Positions 46,082-54,335 of a DNA stretch of 64,000 bases are shown here, piece after piece; within the stretch, counting starts at the first letter, position 1, and each line of letters begins with the position of its first letter. Source of the stretch: Bradyrhizobium zhanjiangense (GTDB lineage: Bacteria; Pseudomonadota; Alphaproteobacteria; Rhizobiales; Xanthobacteraceae). Position numbers and translations under genes: made by a program. The stretch is taken from positions 4,795,001-4,859,000 of the forward strand of contig NZ_CP022221.1 of assembly GCF_004114935.1 (NCBI RefSeq), read 5' to 3'. The notes beneath the pieces are model-generated. The model was not told the origin of the DNA and made no database searches. It saw only the letters and a list, made by a program, of their open reading frames with translations.

Positions 46082-46111
46082 CAGGCCCGCCGGCCGCGGG
46101 TGGCGGGCCTG
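46082..46111 (+). terminator. Hairpin after the SPW gene
   Basis: CAGGCCCGCC and GGCGGGCCTG form a ten-base stem with a ten-base loop, starting 15 bases after the SPW stop. Followed by GTGTCCTT rather than a clean T run. Confidence 0.6.
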
Positions 46112-46171
46112 TGTCCTTAGCGCCGAGATCTGAGTAGCCTGGCGCCGCTCGATCCGCGACTGCGGTTCGGT

Positions 46172-46531
46172 TCAATCGGCGGCTTTGGCGAGCCTGGAAT
46201 CTTCGGGCTGCGGCTGCAGGCGGAGGCAACCCTGACAGATGACCAGGGAGCGACTGACCCTGGCGTCCTGCTCGGCGTCGGTGCCGTCCTGCGCCTGCCA
46301 CCATTCCTTCGAAGAGGTCTGAAGTTCGCCGTGCGATCGGTCGTGCTCGGATCGGGCTGCGGTGCGCGCAGGTCCGGACGCTGCGTGCGGCCGGTTGGGA
46401 TCTTCGCCGGCGCCGTCCCAGGCATAGCGCGCGGGCTTGAAGGCGGGATCTGGGGCCAGATGCGCTGGCGGGGCCACGGCACATCCGGCAAGCGCCAGCG
46501 TAAGCAGGAGGACGGCGGGCGCTTTGACCAT
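46172..46531 (-). CDS. Small lipoprotein of unknown function
   Basis: The ATG at 46,531 gives 119 residues with a lipoprotein signal: MVKAPAVLLLTLALAGCAVA, lipobox LAGC. The mature part is Ala/Pro-rich with no recognised domain and two Cys close together (VICQGCLRLQ). A start seven codons earlier is possible. Function unknown. It is divergent from the 185-residue secreted protein gene, with about 35 bases between. Confidence 0.68.
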   Translation of the reverse strand: MVKAPAVLLLTLALAGCAVAPPAHLAPDPAFKPARYAWDGAGEDPNRPHAASGPARTAARSEHDRSHGELQTSSKEWWQAQDGTDAEQDARVSRSLVICQGCLRLQPQPEDSRLAKAAD

Positions 46532-46565
46532 GATGTGACACTCTGAACGCAAGAACTGAGCGAGG

Positions 46566-47123
46566 TTGCGCCGGTCATGTTTAAAATTCCCTGAACGATT
46601 GCGTCCGCGCCGGCGACAGAGGCGTACGCGCTATCTGATCCTCCTGCTCGTTCTCTTCGCTTCCGCCGCGCGCGCCGAAGGCACAAGACCCTTCAATCCG
46701 TCCGACTATCCGCCCGGCGTGCAGAAGGCGCTGCGCTACACCAATGAGGAATGCGACAGCCAGGACGGTGGCACCGTGACCTTCGCGCCGGACACGGTGC
46801 GCAAGATCGACCTGACCGGCGACGGCCGTGACGACTACATCGTCGATTTCAGCGGCACCAAATGCGGCGAGCGCGAGACCATCTATTGCGGAACCGGCGG
46901 CTGCACCATGAACATCCTGGTGGCGTTGCCGGGTGGGGATGTGCGTCTCGTCTTCGACGGTCGTGTCCGCAGCTACGAGATCAAGCCGAAATCGACCAGG
47001 CACGGCGCTTCGCGCGTCATCCGCTTCGATCTGCATGGCAGCTATTGCGGCGGCTTTGGTGCGCAGACCTGTGTGAAGGAGAGGGCCATCACGACGAAGC
47101 CGTTCGCATTCAGGGAGCCGTAG
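46566..47123 (+). CDS. Secreted protein with a Ca-binding-like DLTGDGRDD segment
   Basis: The start is uncertain: TTG at 46,566 or a later TTG near 46,599. After a basic N-terminus comes a hydrophobic signal (LILLLVLFASAARAEG), so the protein is exported. The mature 150 residues contain RKIDLTGDGRDDYIVDFSG, an FG-GAP/EF-hand-like repeat, and six or more cysteines (CGERETIYCGTGGC, YCGGFGAQTC), suggesting disulfides. The family is a conserved rhizobial protein of unknown role. Confidence 0.65.
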   Translation: MRRSCLKFPERLRPRRRQRRTRYLILLLVLFASAARAEGTRPFNPSDYPPGVQKALRYTNEECDSQDGGTVTFAPDTVRKIDLTGDGRDDYIVDFSGTKCGERETIYCGTGGCTMNILVALPGGDVRLVFDGRVRSYEIKPKSTRHGASRVIRFDLHGSYCGGFGAQTCVKERAITTKPFAFREP

Positions 47124-47228
47124 GGCAGGTACGCGGCCGGCGGCCTTGCAGGGGCGCTGGCGATGGCGATAAATGGGCTGCAATGAGCGGGCAGCTAACG
47201 TCCTGTCCGCGCTTGAAGAGGAAGCCCG

Positions 47229-48836
47229 ATGCAGCCCCTGCGCATGTCCCGCCGCGTCATGAATCTCGCCTACATGCTGACCCAGAATACGCGGCGGCAT
47301 GGATCGCGAGCTGGCTTTGTCTGGGGTGACAAGTCCTGGACCTGGCGCGAGATCGATGCACAGGTCTCGGCGCTGGCGGCCGCGCTCGCCGCACGCGGCA
47401 TCGCGAAGGGCGACCGCATCCTCGTCCATTCCAAGAATGGCGACGAGATGTTCTTTTCGATGTTCGCCGCGTTCCGGCTCGGTGCGGTCTGGGTCCCCAC
47501 CAATTTCCGCCTGATGCCGGATGAGGTCAGCTATCTCGCGCAGGCCTCCGGTGCCAAGGCGTTTCTGTGCCACATCGATTTTCCCGAGCACGCTGCGGCG
47601 GTGAAGGGCGGCGCACTGGAATTCACCTGGAGCATCGAAGGCAAGGCTGCGTTCGGCGAGCGCTCGGTGGCTGACGCGGTCGCCTCGCAAACCGGTGCTG
47701 CCGTGGAGAACGTCGCGGTCGAGCACGACGATCCCTGCTGGTTCTTCTTCACCTCTGGCACCACCGGCCGCTCCAAGGCCGCCGTGCTGACCCACGGCCA
47801 GATGGGATTCGTCGTCACCAATCATCTCGCCGATCTGACGCCCGGCACGACGGAGCAGGATGCCTCGCTGGTGGTGGCGCCGTTGTCGCACGGTGCCGGC
47901 GTGCATCAGCTGATGCAGACCGCGCGCGGCGCACGCACCGTGCTGCTGCCGACCGAAAAGTTCGACATCAATGAGGCGTTCCGCCTGATCGAGGCGCATC
48001 GCGTCAGCAATCTCTTCACGGTGCCGACGATCCTGAAGATGATGGTCGAGCATCCCGCCGCCGACAAATACGATCATTCCTCGCTGCGCCAGGTCATCTA
48101 TGCCGGCGCGCCGATGTATCGCGAGGACCAGAAGGCGGCGCTGAAGAAGCTCGGCAAGGTGATCGTGCAGTATTTTGGCCTTGGCGAGGTCACCGGCAAC
48201 ATCACCGTGCTGCCGGCCGCGCTGCACGATCCCGAGGACGGCCCGCATGCGAAGATCGGCACGTGCGGCTTCGAGCGCACCGGCATGCAGGTCTCGATTC
48301 AGGACGACGACGGCCGCGAGCTTGCCGCCAACCAGAGCGGCGAGATCTGCGTGATCGGGCCCGCGGTGTTCGCCGGCTACTACGACAACCCTGAAGCCAA
48401 TGCGAAGGCGTTTCGCAACGGCTGGTTCCGCACTGGTGATCTCGGTCACATGGACGAGGAGGGTTTTGTCTACATCACGGGACGGGCTTCCGACATGTAC
48501 ATCTCCGGCGGCTCCAACATTTATCCGCGCGAGATCGAGGAGAAGATCTTGACGCATCCGGCCGTCGGCGAGGTTGCCGTGCTCGGCGTGCCCGATGCGA
48601 CCTGGGGTGAGGTCGGCGTTGCCGTCTGCGTCGCGCGCGAGGGCGCGACGCCGGTGAGTGAAGCGGAGATGGCGGCGTTCCTCGCGCCGAAGGTGCCGCG
48701 CTACAAGATGCCGAAGCGCTTCTTCTTCTGGGAGGCGCTGCCGAAATCCGGCTACGGCAAGATTCCAAAGCGCATGGTGCGTGATGAGCTCGAGGCGCGA
48801 GGCCTGCTCGATCTCGACAAGACGAAGGCAGGCTGA
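47229..48836 (+). CDS. Acyl-CoA synthetase, AMP-forming
   Basis: The 535-residue ANL-superfamily ligase activates a carboxylic acid as the adenylate and transfers it to CoA. Motif A3 FFTSGTTGRSKAAVLTHG lies at about 173-190, FGLGEVTGN is A5, RTGDLGHMDEEGFVYITGR is A7/A8 and PKSGYGKIPKRM carries the A10 lysine. Residue choice around VAPLSHGAG does not name a chain length. The downstream PCC-domain gene starts nine bases after the stop, so the pair is an operon. Length is normal. Confidence 0.9.
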   Translation: MQPLRMSRRVMNLAYMLTQNTRRHGSRAGFVWGDKSWTWREIDAQVSALAAALAARGIAKGDRILVHSKNGDEMFFSMFAAFRLGAVWVPTNFRLMPDEVSYLAQASGAKAFLCHIDFPEHAAAVKGGALEFTWSIEGKAAFGERSVADAVASQTGAAVENVAVEHDDPCWFFFTSGTTGRSKAAVLTHGQMGFVVTNHLADLTPGTTEQDASLVVAPLSHGAGVHQLMQTARGARTVLLPTEKFDINEAFRLIEAHRVSNLFTVPTILKMMVEHPAADKYDHSSLRQVIYAGAPMYREDQKAALKKLGKVIVQYFGLGEVTGNITVLPAALHDPEDGPHAKIGTCGFERTGMQVSIQDDDGRELAANQSGEICVIGPAVFAGYYDNPEANAKAFRNGWFRTGDLGHMDEEGFVYITGRASDMYISGGSNIYPREIEEKILTHPAVGEVAVLGVPDATWGEVGVAVCVAREGATPVSEAEMAAFLAPKVPRYKMPKRFFFWEALPKSGYGKIPKRMVRDELEARGLLDLDKTKAG

Positions 48837-48845
48837 GCGGGCGTC

Positions 48846-49706
48846 ATGCGCAGCATCAAGCAGCCGGGCGCACCTGGCGCAGAACGCATCCAATGGGTGG
48901 AGGCGAGGGGACGCGCCTTCGCGTTCACGCTTGAAGCCGGCCTGCCGCTGCTGGAAGCCGCGCGCCGCGGTTTTGCCGCGGAGGGTTTTGCCGGCGGCGT
49001 GCTCAATTTTGGTGCTGGCGCGCTGGGGCCGTTCGCCTATGTGATGCCGGCGCTGTCGAAGACTGGCGAGAACGCTGCGTTCTACAGCGATACGTTCCGG
49101 CCAAAGGGCGTGACGCGCACGAAGCTCGGCAGCATGACGCTGGGCATGCGTGACGGCGCGCCGTTCTTTCATTGCCACGGGCTGTGGACCGAGGCCGATG
49201 GCCGCGCCAGCGGCGGCCACATGCTGCCGGACGAGACTGTTGTCGCCGAGCCGTTTGCCGTCGAAGCGTTCGGTCTCGATGGTGCGATGTTCACGGCCGA
49301 GCCTGATCTGGAGACCAATTTCAAGCTGTTCGGACCGGTGGCGGCGGCGAGCACCGGTGCGCAGGCGACGAGCCGAGCGTTTGCGATGCGGCTGCGGCCG
49401 AACCAGGATTTTGCCGGTTGCCTCGAAGCATTCTGTCGCGCGCACGGCATTGCCCGCGCCAAGCTCCACGGCGGCGTCGGCTCGACCATCGGCGCGCGCT
49501 TCACCCATGGCGGCGCGACCGAACCGTTCGCCACTGAGCTGGCAATAACGTCCGGCGTGATCGAGGCCGGTTCGTCCGGCGCGCTCGAAGCCGCACTCGA
49601 CGTCGCCCTGATCGACTACACCGGCGGCCTCGCCGAGGGCCGCCTGGTGCGCGGCGACAATCCCGTGCTGATGACCATGGAGCTGGTGCTGGTGCCCATG
49701 GGCTAA
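48846..49706 (+). CDS. Protein with two PCC/DUF296 domains
   Basis: The 286-residue protein contains a clear PCC/DUF296 domain at about 20-140, with FFHCHGLWTEADGRASGGHM as the conserved His-rich signature. A second, more divergent copy at about 155-285 has KLHGGVGSTIGARFTHGGAT and VALIDYTGGLAEGRLVRGDN. The family includes plant AT-hook proteins and bacterial proteins of unknown function. It follows an acyl-CoA synthetase by nine bases, so it may act on the same small-molecule pathway. The call for the second domain is weaker. Confidence 0.72.
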   Translation: MRSIKQPGAPGAERIQWVEARGRAFAFTLEAGLPLLEAARRGFAAEGFAGGVLNFGAGALGPFAYVMPALSKTGENAAFYSDTFRPKGVTRTKLGSMTLGMRDGAPFFHCHGLWTEADGRASGGHMLPDETVVAEPFAVEAFGLDGAMFTAEPDLETNFKLFGPVAAASTGAQATSRAFAMRLRPNQDFAGCLEAFCRAHGIARAKLHGGVGSTIGARFTHGGATEPFATELAITSGVIEAGSSGALEAALDVALIDYTGGLAEGRLVRGDNPVLMTMELVLVPMG

Positions 49707-49823
49707 TCCTTGGGCTAAGGGACGACCGAAGCTTGCGACCTTCCGCAGATGCCACTTCCATGCAGTTTGCGTTCCTGATATGTTCCTTCGAAGGTTTCGG
49801 CGGGGACGGAGCGGGGCGGGGGC

Positions 49824-50624
49824 ATGAGCCGGACACGACGTCGACAGACCACACTGCGCGCGCCCTATCTCAGGCGTGTCTGGCTCGATCGCTCGCGGGT
49901 CGAGGACTGGGAGGCTTATCCGTTCTGTCTTCCCGTCTTCAGGGATGAGTTCGATCACAGCTTCGAGTCCGCGGTCACGATCATCGTCGGCGAGAACGGG
50001 ACCGGGAAGTCGACCATTCTCGAAGGCATCGCGGGGATGGCCGGCTTTGCTAGCACCGGCGGCCGCAAGGGCTTTCAGGAGATCGACGGCGGCGGCATCG
50101 AAATCACTGGCGAAGAGCTGTCGTCTGCCTTGCGGGCCGCGTGGGTCCCGAAGGTGACCGACGGCTGGTTCTTCCGGGCCGAGACATTCTTTTCGGTTGC
50201 GCGCTATCTCGACCGCTCGGCCGTGAGCGCCGCGCAAGCCATGGAGGGCGTGTTTGGTGCAAGCGTTCAGGAGGCGCCAGACTATCTCTCCTTTTCCCAT
50301 GGCGAGGGCTTTCTGGTCTTCTTCGAGGAGCGCTGCCAGAAGCAGGGCATCTACATCTTCGACGAGCCGGAATCGGCGCTGTCGCCGGCGCGCCAGATGG
50401 ACTTCCTCAAGCTCCTGCATCGCATGGATCTCTCCGGCAATTGCCAGGTGATCATGGCGACCCATGCGCCTCTGCTGATGGCCTATCCCAATGCGCAGCT
50501 GCTGCGGCTGGGAAAATATGGCCTGGAGCCTGTTACGGTGGAGCAGACCGATCATTATCGGGTGATGCGCGAATTCTGCGACGATCCGCGCGGATTCGTG
50601 GAGGCGACGCTGGGGAGTGATTGA
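49824..50624 (+). CDS. AAA-family ATPase (OLD/RecF-like ABC-type)
   Basis: The 266-residue P-loop ATPase has Walker A GENGTGKST (56-64), an ABC-like signature LSFSHGEGFLVFFEE (about 154-168) and Walker B GIYIFDEPESALSP (about 174-187), then the His switch MATHAPLLMAYP. Short coiled-coil insertion only, so it is not an SMC-like protein. It has no TOPRIM domain, unlike OLD nucleases. Such lone ATPases occur in defence islands and elsewhere; no nuclease partner is next to it. The stop is 28 bases from a repeat cluster. Confidence 0.8.
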   Translation: MSRTRRRQTTLRAPYLRRVWLDRSRVEDWEAYPFCLPVFRDEFDHSFESAVTIIVGENGTGKSTILEGIAGMAGFASTGGRKGFQEIDGGGIEITGEELSSALRAAWVPKVTDGWFFRAETFFSVARYLDRSAVSAAQAMEGVFGASVQEAPDYLSFSHGEGFLVFFEERCQKQGIYIFDEPESALSPARQMDFLKLLHRMDLSGNCQVIMATHAPLLMAYPNAQLLRLGKYGLEPVTVEQTDHYRVMREFCDDPRGFVEATLGSD

Positions 50625-50652
50625 GGGATGTGGCAGACACCGTCCTCTCCGT

Positions 50653-50775
50653 CGTCATTGCGAGGAGCGCTTGCGACGAAGCAATCCAGAGTCTCTCCAC
50701 GGTGGCAGTCTGGATTGCTTCGCGGAGCCTGTCATCGGGCCGCGCTTCGCGCGGACCCGTTGGCTCGCAATGACG
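50653..50775. repeat. Dispersed palindromic repeat family A, copy 3
   Basis: Same arms and inner pair as 6,401-6,488, but about 35 bases longer because an additional stem (GGGCCGCGCTTCGCGCGGACCC region) is inserted before the right arm. Confidence 0.8.
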
Positions 50776-50799
50776 GGGTGGAAGGCAACAGCGCACCTA

Positions 50800-50945
50800 C
50801 TCTCGTGTCCCGGACAAGCTGCAACGCGTGAGCGTTGCGGCGCGGAGCCGGGCCCCAGGAGGCCGCGCGGTGCGCTGCTGCATGGGGCCCCGGCTCTGCA
50901 GCGCATCGCCAAGGGGGGCGCTGCGCTGCGTCCGGGGCACGAGAG
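50800..50945. repeat. Dispersed repeat family C, copy 2
   Basis: Starts CTCTCGTGTCCCGGACAAGC and ends CTGCGTCCGGGGCACGAGAG, matching 8,041-8,198 with internal deletions. Adjacent to family A copy 3, as at the first site. Confidence 0.75.
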
Positions 50946-51010
50946 ACGAATCCATCTCGCATTCCTATCCAGATCTCACACACGGTTTCCCGTTCTCGCG
51001 GCACATCTGC

Positions 51011-51205
51011 CCGAGCTTTGCTTCGATCATCGCCCTCGAAGATGCCGAGGGCGCAGGGAAGGCCGGGCGCCGGCTGGCACCCGCGGTCCGCTGTGCGCAA
51101 ATACGCTGGAAACAAATGCACAGCGGCATACAGGGCAGCCTGGACATCCTGGCCTTCCCTGCGCAGTGGTTTTACGGCTTATGTCGTGATCTCCCCGGGG
51201 AGCGA
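51011..51205. repeat. Dispersed repeat family D, copy 2
   Basis: Reverse complement of 6,121-6,330 in long blocks (CCGAGCTTTGCTTCGATC, GGCGCAGGGAAGGCCGGG-type, CCTGCGCAGTGGTTTTACGG). Confidence 0.65.
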
Positions 51206-51704
51206 TGCACTATTGCCCCCGTCGCCTTGCGGATGACTGATGTTGCGGGCCCGGTCGGGCCGCATGCATCACCGCAACACTTGGCGCACAGACCCCGGGC
51301 GCCAGGACCACACGATTTTGCCGTACGCAGGCTGCACCCGTCGTGTGCGCGCGGCGTTTGCTCACGGAGTGACCCGCCCTGCAAACCGACCCGCGCGCGG
51401 CACTGCCCGCGTCCACCACATCCCATCCCGCGTTCGTGACGATCGCGATCCGCCCCTCGGCCCGGGTTGGGGTGACCGAAACATGCGATAATTCCGAATT
51501 CGAGTAAAGCGAATTGTTTTGATCTGGACGCATTGACCCTGGCCTCGTGTGTTTTGCCCGTCGGGCAACGCAAGGGATGGTGTGGATACGGGCACCGACC
51601 CTTGCCACAGCCGCGCCACGAACAGGTCTCCCCATGGTCCAAATATGCGTTACGATGATCTCAGCGCGCCTCAAGTCGCGCAGATTGATGAATGAGGAAA
51701 CGGT
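51206..51704. other. About 500 bases without a recognisable gene
   Basis: Follows directly on repeat D. Several frames are open on the minus strand but give low-complexity Arg/Ala proteins without ribosome sites. The base pattern changes at about 51,490, where an AT-richer tract leads to the next gene. It may be part of a longer copy of the repeat or a decayed element. Confidence 0.45.
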
Positions 51705-52268
51705 ATGAGGATGACGATGGGAACGGCGATCGCCGGGGTGGCGGCGCTGGCGGTGGTGGGGACGGCTCTGACGGCGGCTTTTGAGCCGGTCTCGGCCCAT
51801 GGGCCGACCCGGCAGAAGGTGCGGGAATCGATCGAGATCAGCGCGCCACCGGCCAAGGTCTGGGCCGCGATCGGCAATTTCCAGGACATGGGCTGGCTCC
51901 CGCCCGTCACCAAGACCGAGGGCCAGAAGGGCAACGAGATCGGCGCGACGCGGACGCTGACCCTGACGGGCGGCCCGACGGTCGAGGAGGAACTCTACAA
52001 ATACGAGCCCGAGATGCTGAGCTATTCGTACCGGATCACCAAGGTCGATGTGAAGGTGCTGCCAGTGACCAATTACTCCTCGACCTTGACGGTGTCGCCC
52101 GCGCCTGATGGCAAGGCGAAGCTCGAATGGGCCGGCGCGTTCTATCGTGGTTATCCCAACAACGATCCGCCACCGGAGCTGAGCGACGAGGCCGCGGTGA
52201 AGGCGGTGAGCGGGCTGTACAAGGCCGGGCTCGAGGCGCTCAAGAAGAAGATCGAGAGCGGTAGCTGA
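51705..52268 (+). CDS. Secreted SRPBCC-fold (MxaD-like) protein
   Basis: The 187-residue protein has a signal peptide (about 1-30, cleaved near VSAHG) and a START/SRPBCC domain: ESIEISAPPAKVWAAIGNFQ, GATRTLTLTGGPTVEEELYK, SYSYRITKVDVKVLPVTNYS. The exported form resembles MxaD, an accessory protein of methanol or lanthanide-dependent alcohol dehydrogenases. It is followed after two bases by a beta-propeller gene, so the pair is cotranscribed. No PQQ dehydrogenase is in the window, so the link to alcohol oxidation is inference. Confidence 0.78.
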   Translation: MRMTMGTAIAGVAALAVVGTALTAAFEPVSAHGPTRQKVRESIEISAPPAKVWAAIGNFQDMGWLPPVTKTEGQKGNEIGATRTLTLTGGPTVEEELYKYEPEMLSYSYRITKVDVKVLPVTNYSSTLTVSPAPDGKAKLEWAGAFYRGYPNNDPPPELSDEAAVKAVSGLYKAGLEALKKKIESGS

Positions 52269-52270
52269 TC

Positions 52271-53239
52271 GTGCGAGCGCTGGTCCTGGCGGCCTTGGCC
52301 GCCAGCCTTTGCGGTGCCAGTCTCGGTATAGCGGGGCCTGGCAGCGCGTCCGCCGAAGAGGCGTTCGTCACCAACCAGCTCAGCGACGATCTGATGGTCG
52401 TGGACCTCGCCACTGCGCGCAGCGTTGCGACCATCCCGATCGGCGGCAAGCCGGCGGGCGTCGGCGTCAGCGCGGACGGGCGTTTTGCCTATGTGACGAG
52501 CCCGGACGCCAAGGCGGTGACGGTGGTGGACGCGGCCGCGCGGCAGGTTGCGGGGCGGATCGAGGTCGGCGGCGGGCCGCTCGGCATTGCCGTCGCGCCC
52601 GATGGCCGCACCGTCTATGTCGCCGACTGGTATGCCGCCGCGGTGCGGGCGATCGATACGGCCTCGCGCAGCGTCACGGCCAGCATCGTGGTCGGCGCTT
52701 CGCCATCGGGCCTTGCGGTGACGCCGGACGGCAAGCTGCTGCTCTCGGCCGACCGCGACGACGACAGCGTCTCGGTGGTGGACACCGCGACGCGTCAGCG
52801 CAAAGCAATGATCAAGGTCGGCACGCGTCCGTTCGGCGTCACCATCGATGCCGATGGCAAGCGCGCCTACACCGCCAATGTCGGCTCCGACGATGTCTCC
52901 GTGATCGACATCGCCGAAGGCCGCGAGATCGGCCGCGTGCCGGTCGGGATGCGGCCCTATGCGGTGGCGTTGACGCAGGGGCGCGGCTTCGTCACCGATC
53001 AGTATGGCGGCACCGTCAGCGTGTTCGATCTGGCGACGCTGAAGCCAATCAAGCGCATCAATGTCGGCGACTATCCCGAAGGCATTGCCGCCACCGCCGA
53101 CGGCAAGCGCATCATCGTCGCGTGCTGGGAGAGCAACGTGCTCGATATCATCGATGCGGTCGAGCTGAAGGTGATCGGCGAGATCAAGACCGGCGACGGC
53201 CCGCGCGCGTTCGGGGCGTTTTTGCGGAGGACGGAGTAG
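52271..53239 (+). CDS. Periplasmic YVTN-family beta-propeller protein
   Basis: Translation starts at GTG, two bases after the SRPBCC stop. The 322-residue protein has a signal peptide (about 1-28) and about seven propeller repeats, seen as FVTNQLSDDLMVVDLATA, YVTSPDAKAVTVVDAAARQ and VYVADWYAAAVRAIDTASRS. Similar exported propellers bind partners or quinone cofactors in dehydrogenase systems. The SRPBCC neighbour supports such an envelope role. The substrate is unknown. A dispersed repeat follows. Confidence 0.85.
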   Translation: MRALVLAALAASLCGASLGIAGPGSASAEEAFVTNQLSDDLMVVDLATARSVATIPIGGKPAGVGVSADGRFAYVTSPDAKAVTVVDAAARQVAGRIEVGGGPLGIAVAPDGRTVYVADWYAAAVRAIDTASRSVTASIVVGASPSGLAVTPDGKLLLSADRDDDSVSVVDTATRQRKAMIKVGTRPFGVTIDADGKRAYTANVGSDDVSVIDIAEGREIGRVPVGMRPYAVALTQGRGFVTDQYGGTVSVFDLATLKPIKRINVGDYPEGIAATADGKRIIVACWESNVLDIIDAVELKVIGEIKTGDGPRAFGAFLRRTE

Positions 53240-53247
53240 GGGATTGC

Positions 53248-53406
53248 GTAGGGTGGGTTAGCCGGACCACGCGCGAGATGTCTCAACGAGTCACAGTGGA
53301 AGGCGTAACCCACCAAGCCGCGAGCAACGGAGGATCGGGAGACGCACAGCGGTGGGTTACGCCGAGCAGATGCGCTACGCGCATCTGCAGGGCTAACCCA
53401 CCCTAC
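53248..53406. repeat. Dispersed repeat family E
   Basis: Perfect 15-base inverted ends, GTAGGGTGGGTTAGC and GCTAACCCACCCTAC, flank an inner inverted pair GTAACCCACC (53,305) and GGTGGGTTAC (53,351) and a small hairpin GCAGATGCG-CTAC-GCGCATCTGC-type at 53,366-53,388. The last bases of the repeat encode the end of the HAD gene. A shortened relative lies at 11,111-11,139. Confidence 0.85.
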
Positions 53407-54043
53407 GGATTCCGCGATCCGAGCACACCGCTTCCGCAATGTCGTCCATCCGCTCAAATACGTGGTCTGGCCCCAGCGCCCGCAGCGCCGCCGGTGCCGC
53501 ATAGCCCCAGCACACCGCGCCACAGGCAATGCCGACGGACCGCGCCGCCTCGATGTCACGGACTTCGTCGCCGATCGCGATGACCTGGCTCAGCTCGACG
53601 CCGGCGCACCTGACAACCCGGCGGAATTTCGCGGGCTTACCGAACAACGACGCGGCACAGTCAAAATGCGAAAACAGCGCCGCGGCCTCGCCAAGCTTCT
53701 CACGCGCATTGGCCTCGCTGTCGGAGGTCACCAGCGCCAGCTGCACGTCACCTTCAGCCAGCGTCCGCAGCATCGCCTCGACACCGGCGAACAGCGAAAT
53801 CTCCGCCGTTGCCTCCGCCTTCAACCGCCGCGCATGCCGCGCGATCGCCGGCAGCTTCCACAAGGGCACCTCGAGCCGGGCGACAATCTCGCGGCTCGAC
53901 GCATGCCGCAGCTCTTCGATGTCCTCATCCGCGACGCGGCGGAAGCCGAAGCGGTCGGCGATGTCGTTGATGGTGCGCAGGAACCACGGAAAGCTGTCGG
54001 CCAGCGTGCCGTCGAGGTCGAAGATGGCGAGGGCGTAGGGCAT
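53393..54043 (-). CDS. HAD-family hydrolase (phosphoglycolate phosphatase-like)
   Basis: The ATG at 54,043 gives 216 residues; the longer open frame upstream is not conserved. Motif I FDLDGTLADS carries Asp9 and Asp11, followed by a helical cap and VTSDSEANARE (motif II), KPAKFRRV (Lys, motif III) and IAIGDEVRDIEAA (motif IV). This is the Gph/PGP-like subgroup of phosphatases. The final residues RRVG and the stop are coded by the right end of repeat E, so the original C-terminus has probably been replaced. Convergent with the beta-propeller gene across that repeat. Confidence 0.85.
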   Translation of the reverse strand: MPYALAIFDLDGTLADSFPWFLRTINDIADRFGFRRVADEDIEELRHASSREIVARLEVPLWKLPAIARHARRLKAEATAEISLFAGVEAMLRTLAEGDVQLALVTSDSEANAREKLGEAAALFSHFDCAASLFGKPAKFRRVVRCAGVELSQVIAIGDEVRDIEAARSVGIACGAVCWGYAAPAALRALGPDHVFERMDDIAEAVCSDRGIRRVG

Positions 54044-54113
54044 TGTGGGTTCTGGAGTTCGCTGACAGGCAAGATGTGACGTGCTATTATTCGGCAAGAT
54101 TTCGAGGACAGCC

Positions 54114-54335
54114 ATGCGGCACGAGCGGATTGAAATCAACCCGGCGGTCATGGACGGCAAGCCCGTGATCCGCGGGACGCGTGTGCCGGTCGAACTGGTG
54201 TTGCGCGAGCTGGGTGCCGGTATGACCACTGAGGCCATCATCGCGGAGCACCCGCGGCTTACGCCTGATGATATCCGGGCGGCCAAGGCGTTCGCAGCCG
54301 ACTATTTGGCTGACGAAGACATCATTTATCGCTGA
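54114..54335 (+). CDS. DUF433 antitoxin-like protein
   Basis: The ATG at 54,114 (MRHERIEINPAVMDGKPVIR) gives 73 residues with the DUF433 pattern GKPVIRGTRVPVELVLRELG and TPDDIRAAKAFAADYLADED, a winged or homeodomain-like fold. DUF433 proteins are usually encoded just before a PIN-like toxin and are thought to be antitoxins. The downstream gene overlaps it and is of the DUF5615 type, supporting this. The upstream ATG at 54,081 is less likely. Confidence 0.87.
   Translation: MRHERIEINPAVMDGKPVIRGTRVPVELVLRELGAGMTTEAIIAEHPRLTPDDIRAAKAFAADYLADEDIIYR

Noticed and set aside
46581..50555. A very long minus-strand open frame of over 1,300 codons
   Set aside because: It is antisense to an acyl-CoA synthetase, the PCC protein and the ATPase, is Arg/Ala/His-rich throughout and has no domain. 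High GC produces such shadows.
51210..51800. A 196-codon minus-strand frame
   Set aside because: No ribosome site, no domain, crosses from the repeat patch into the SRPBCC start.
54050..54120. Possible third LexA box near GTTC repeats before the DUF433 gene
   Set aside because: The GTTC pair is separated by four bases, not seven.
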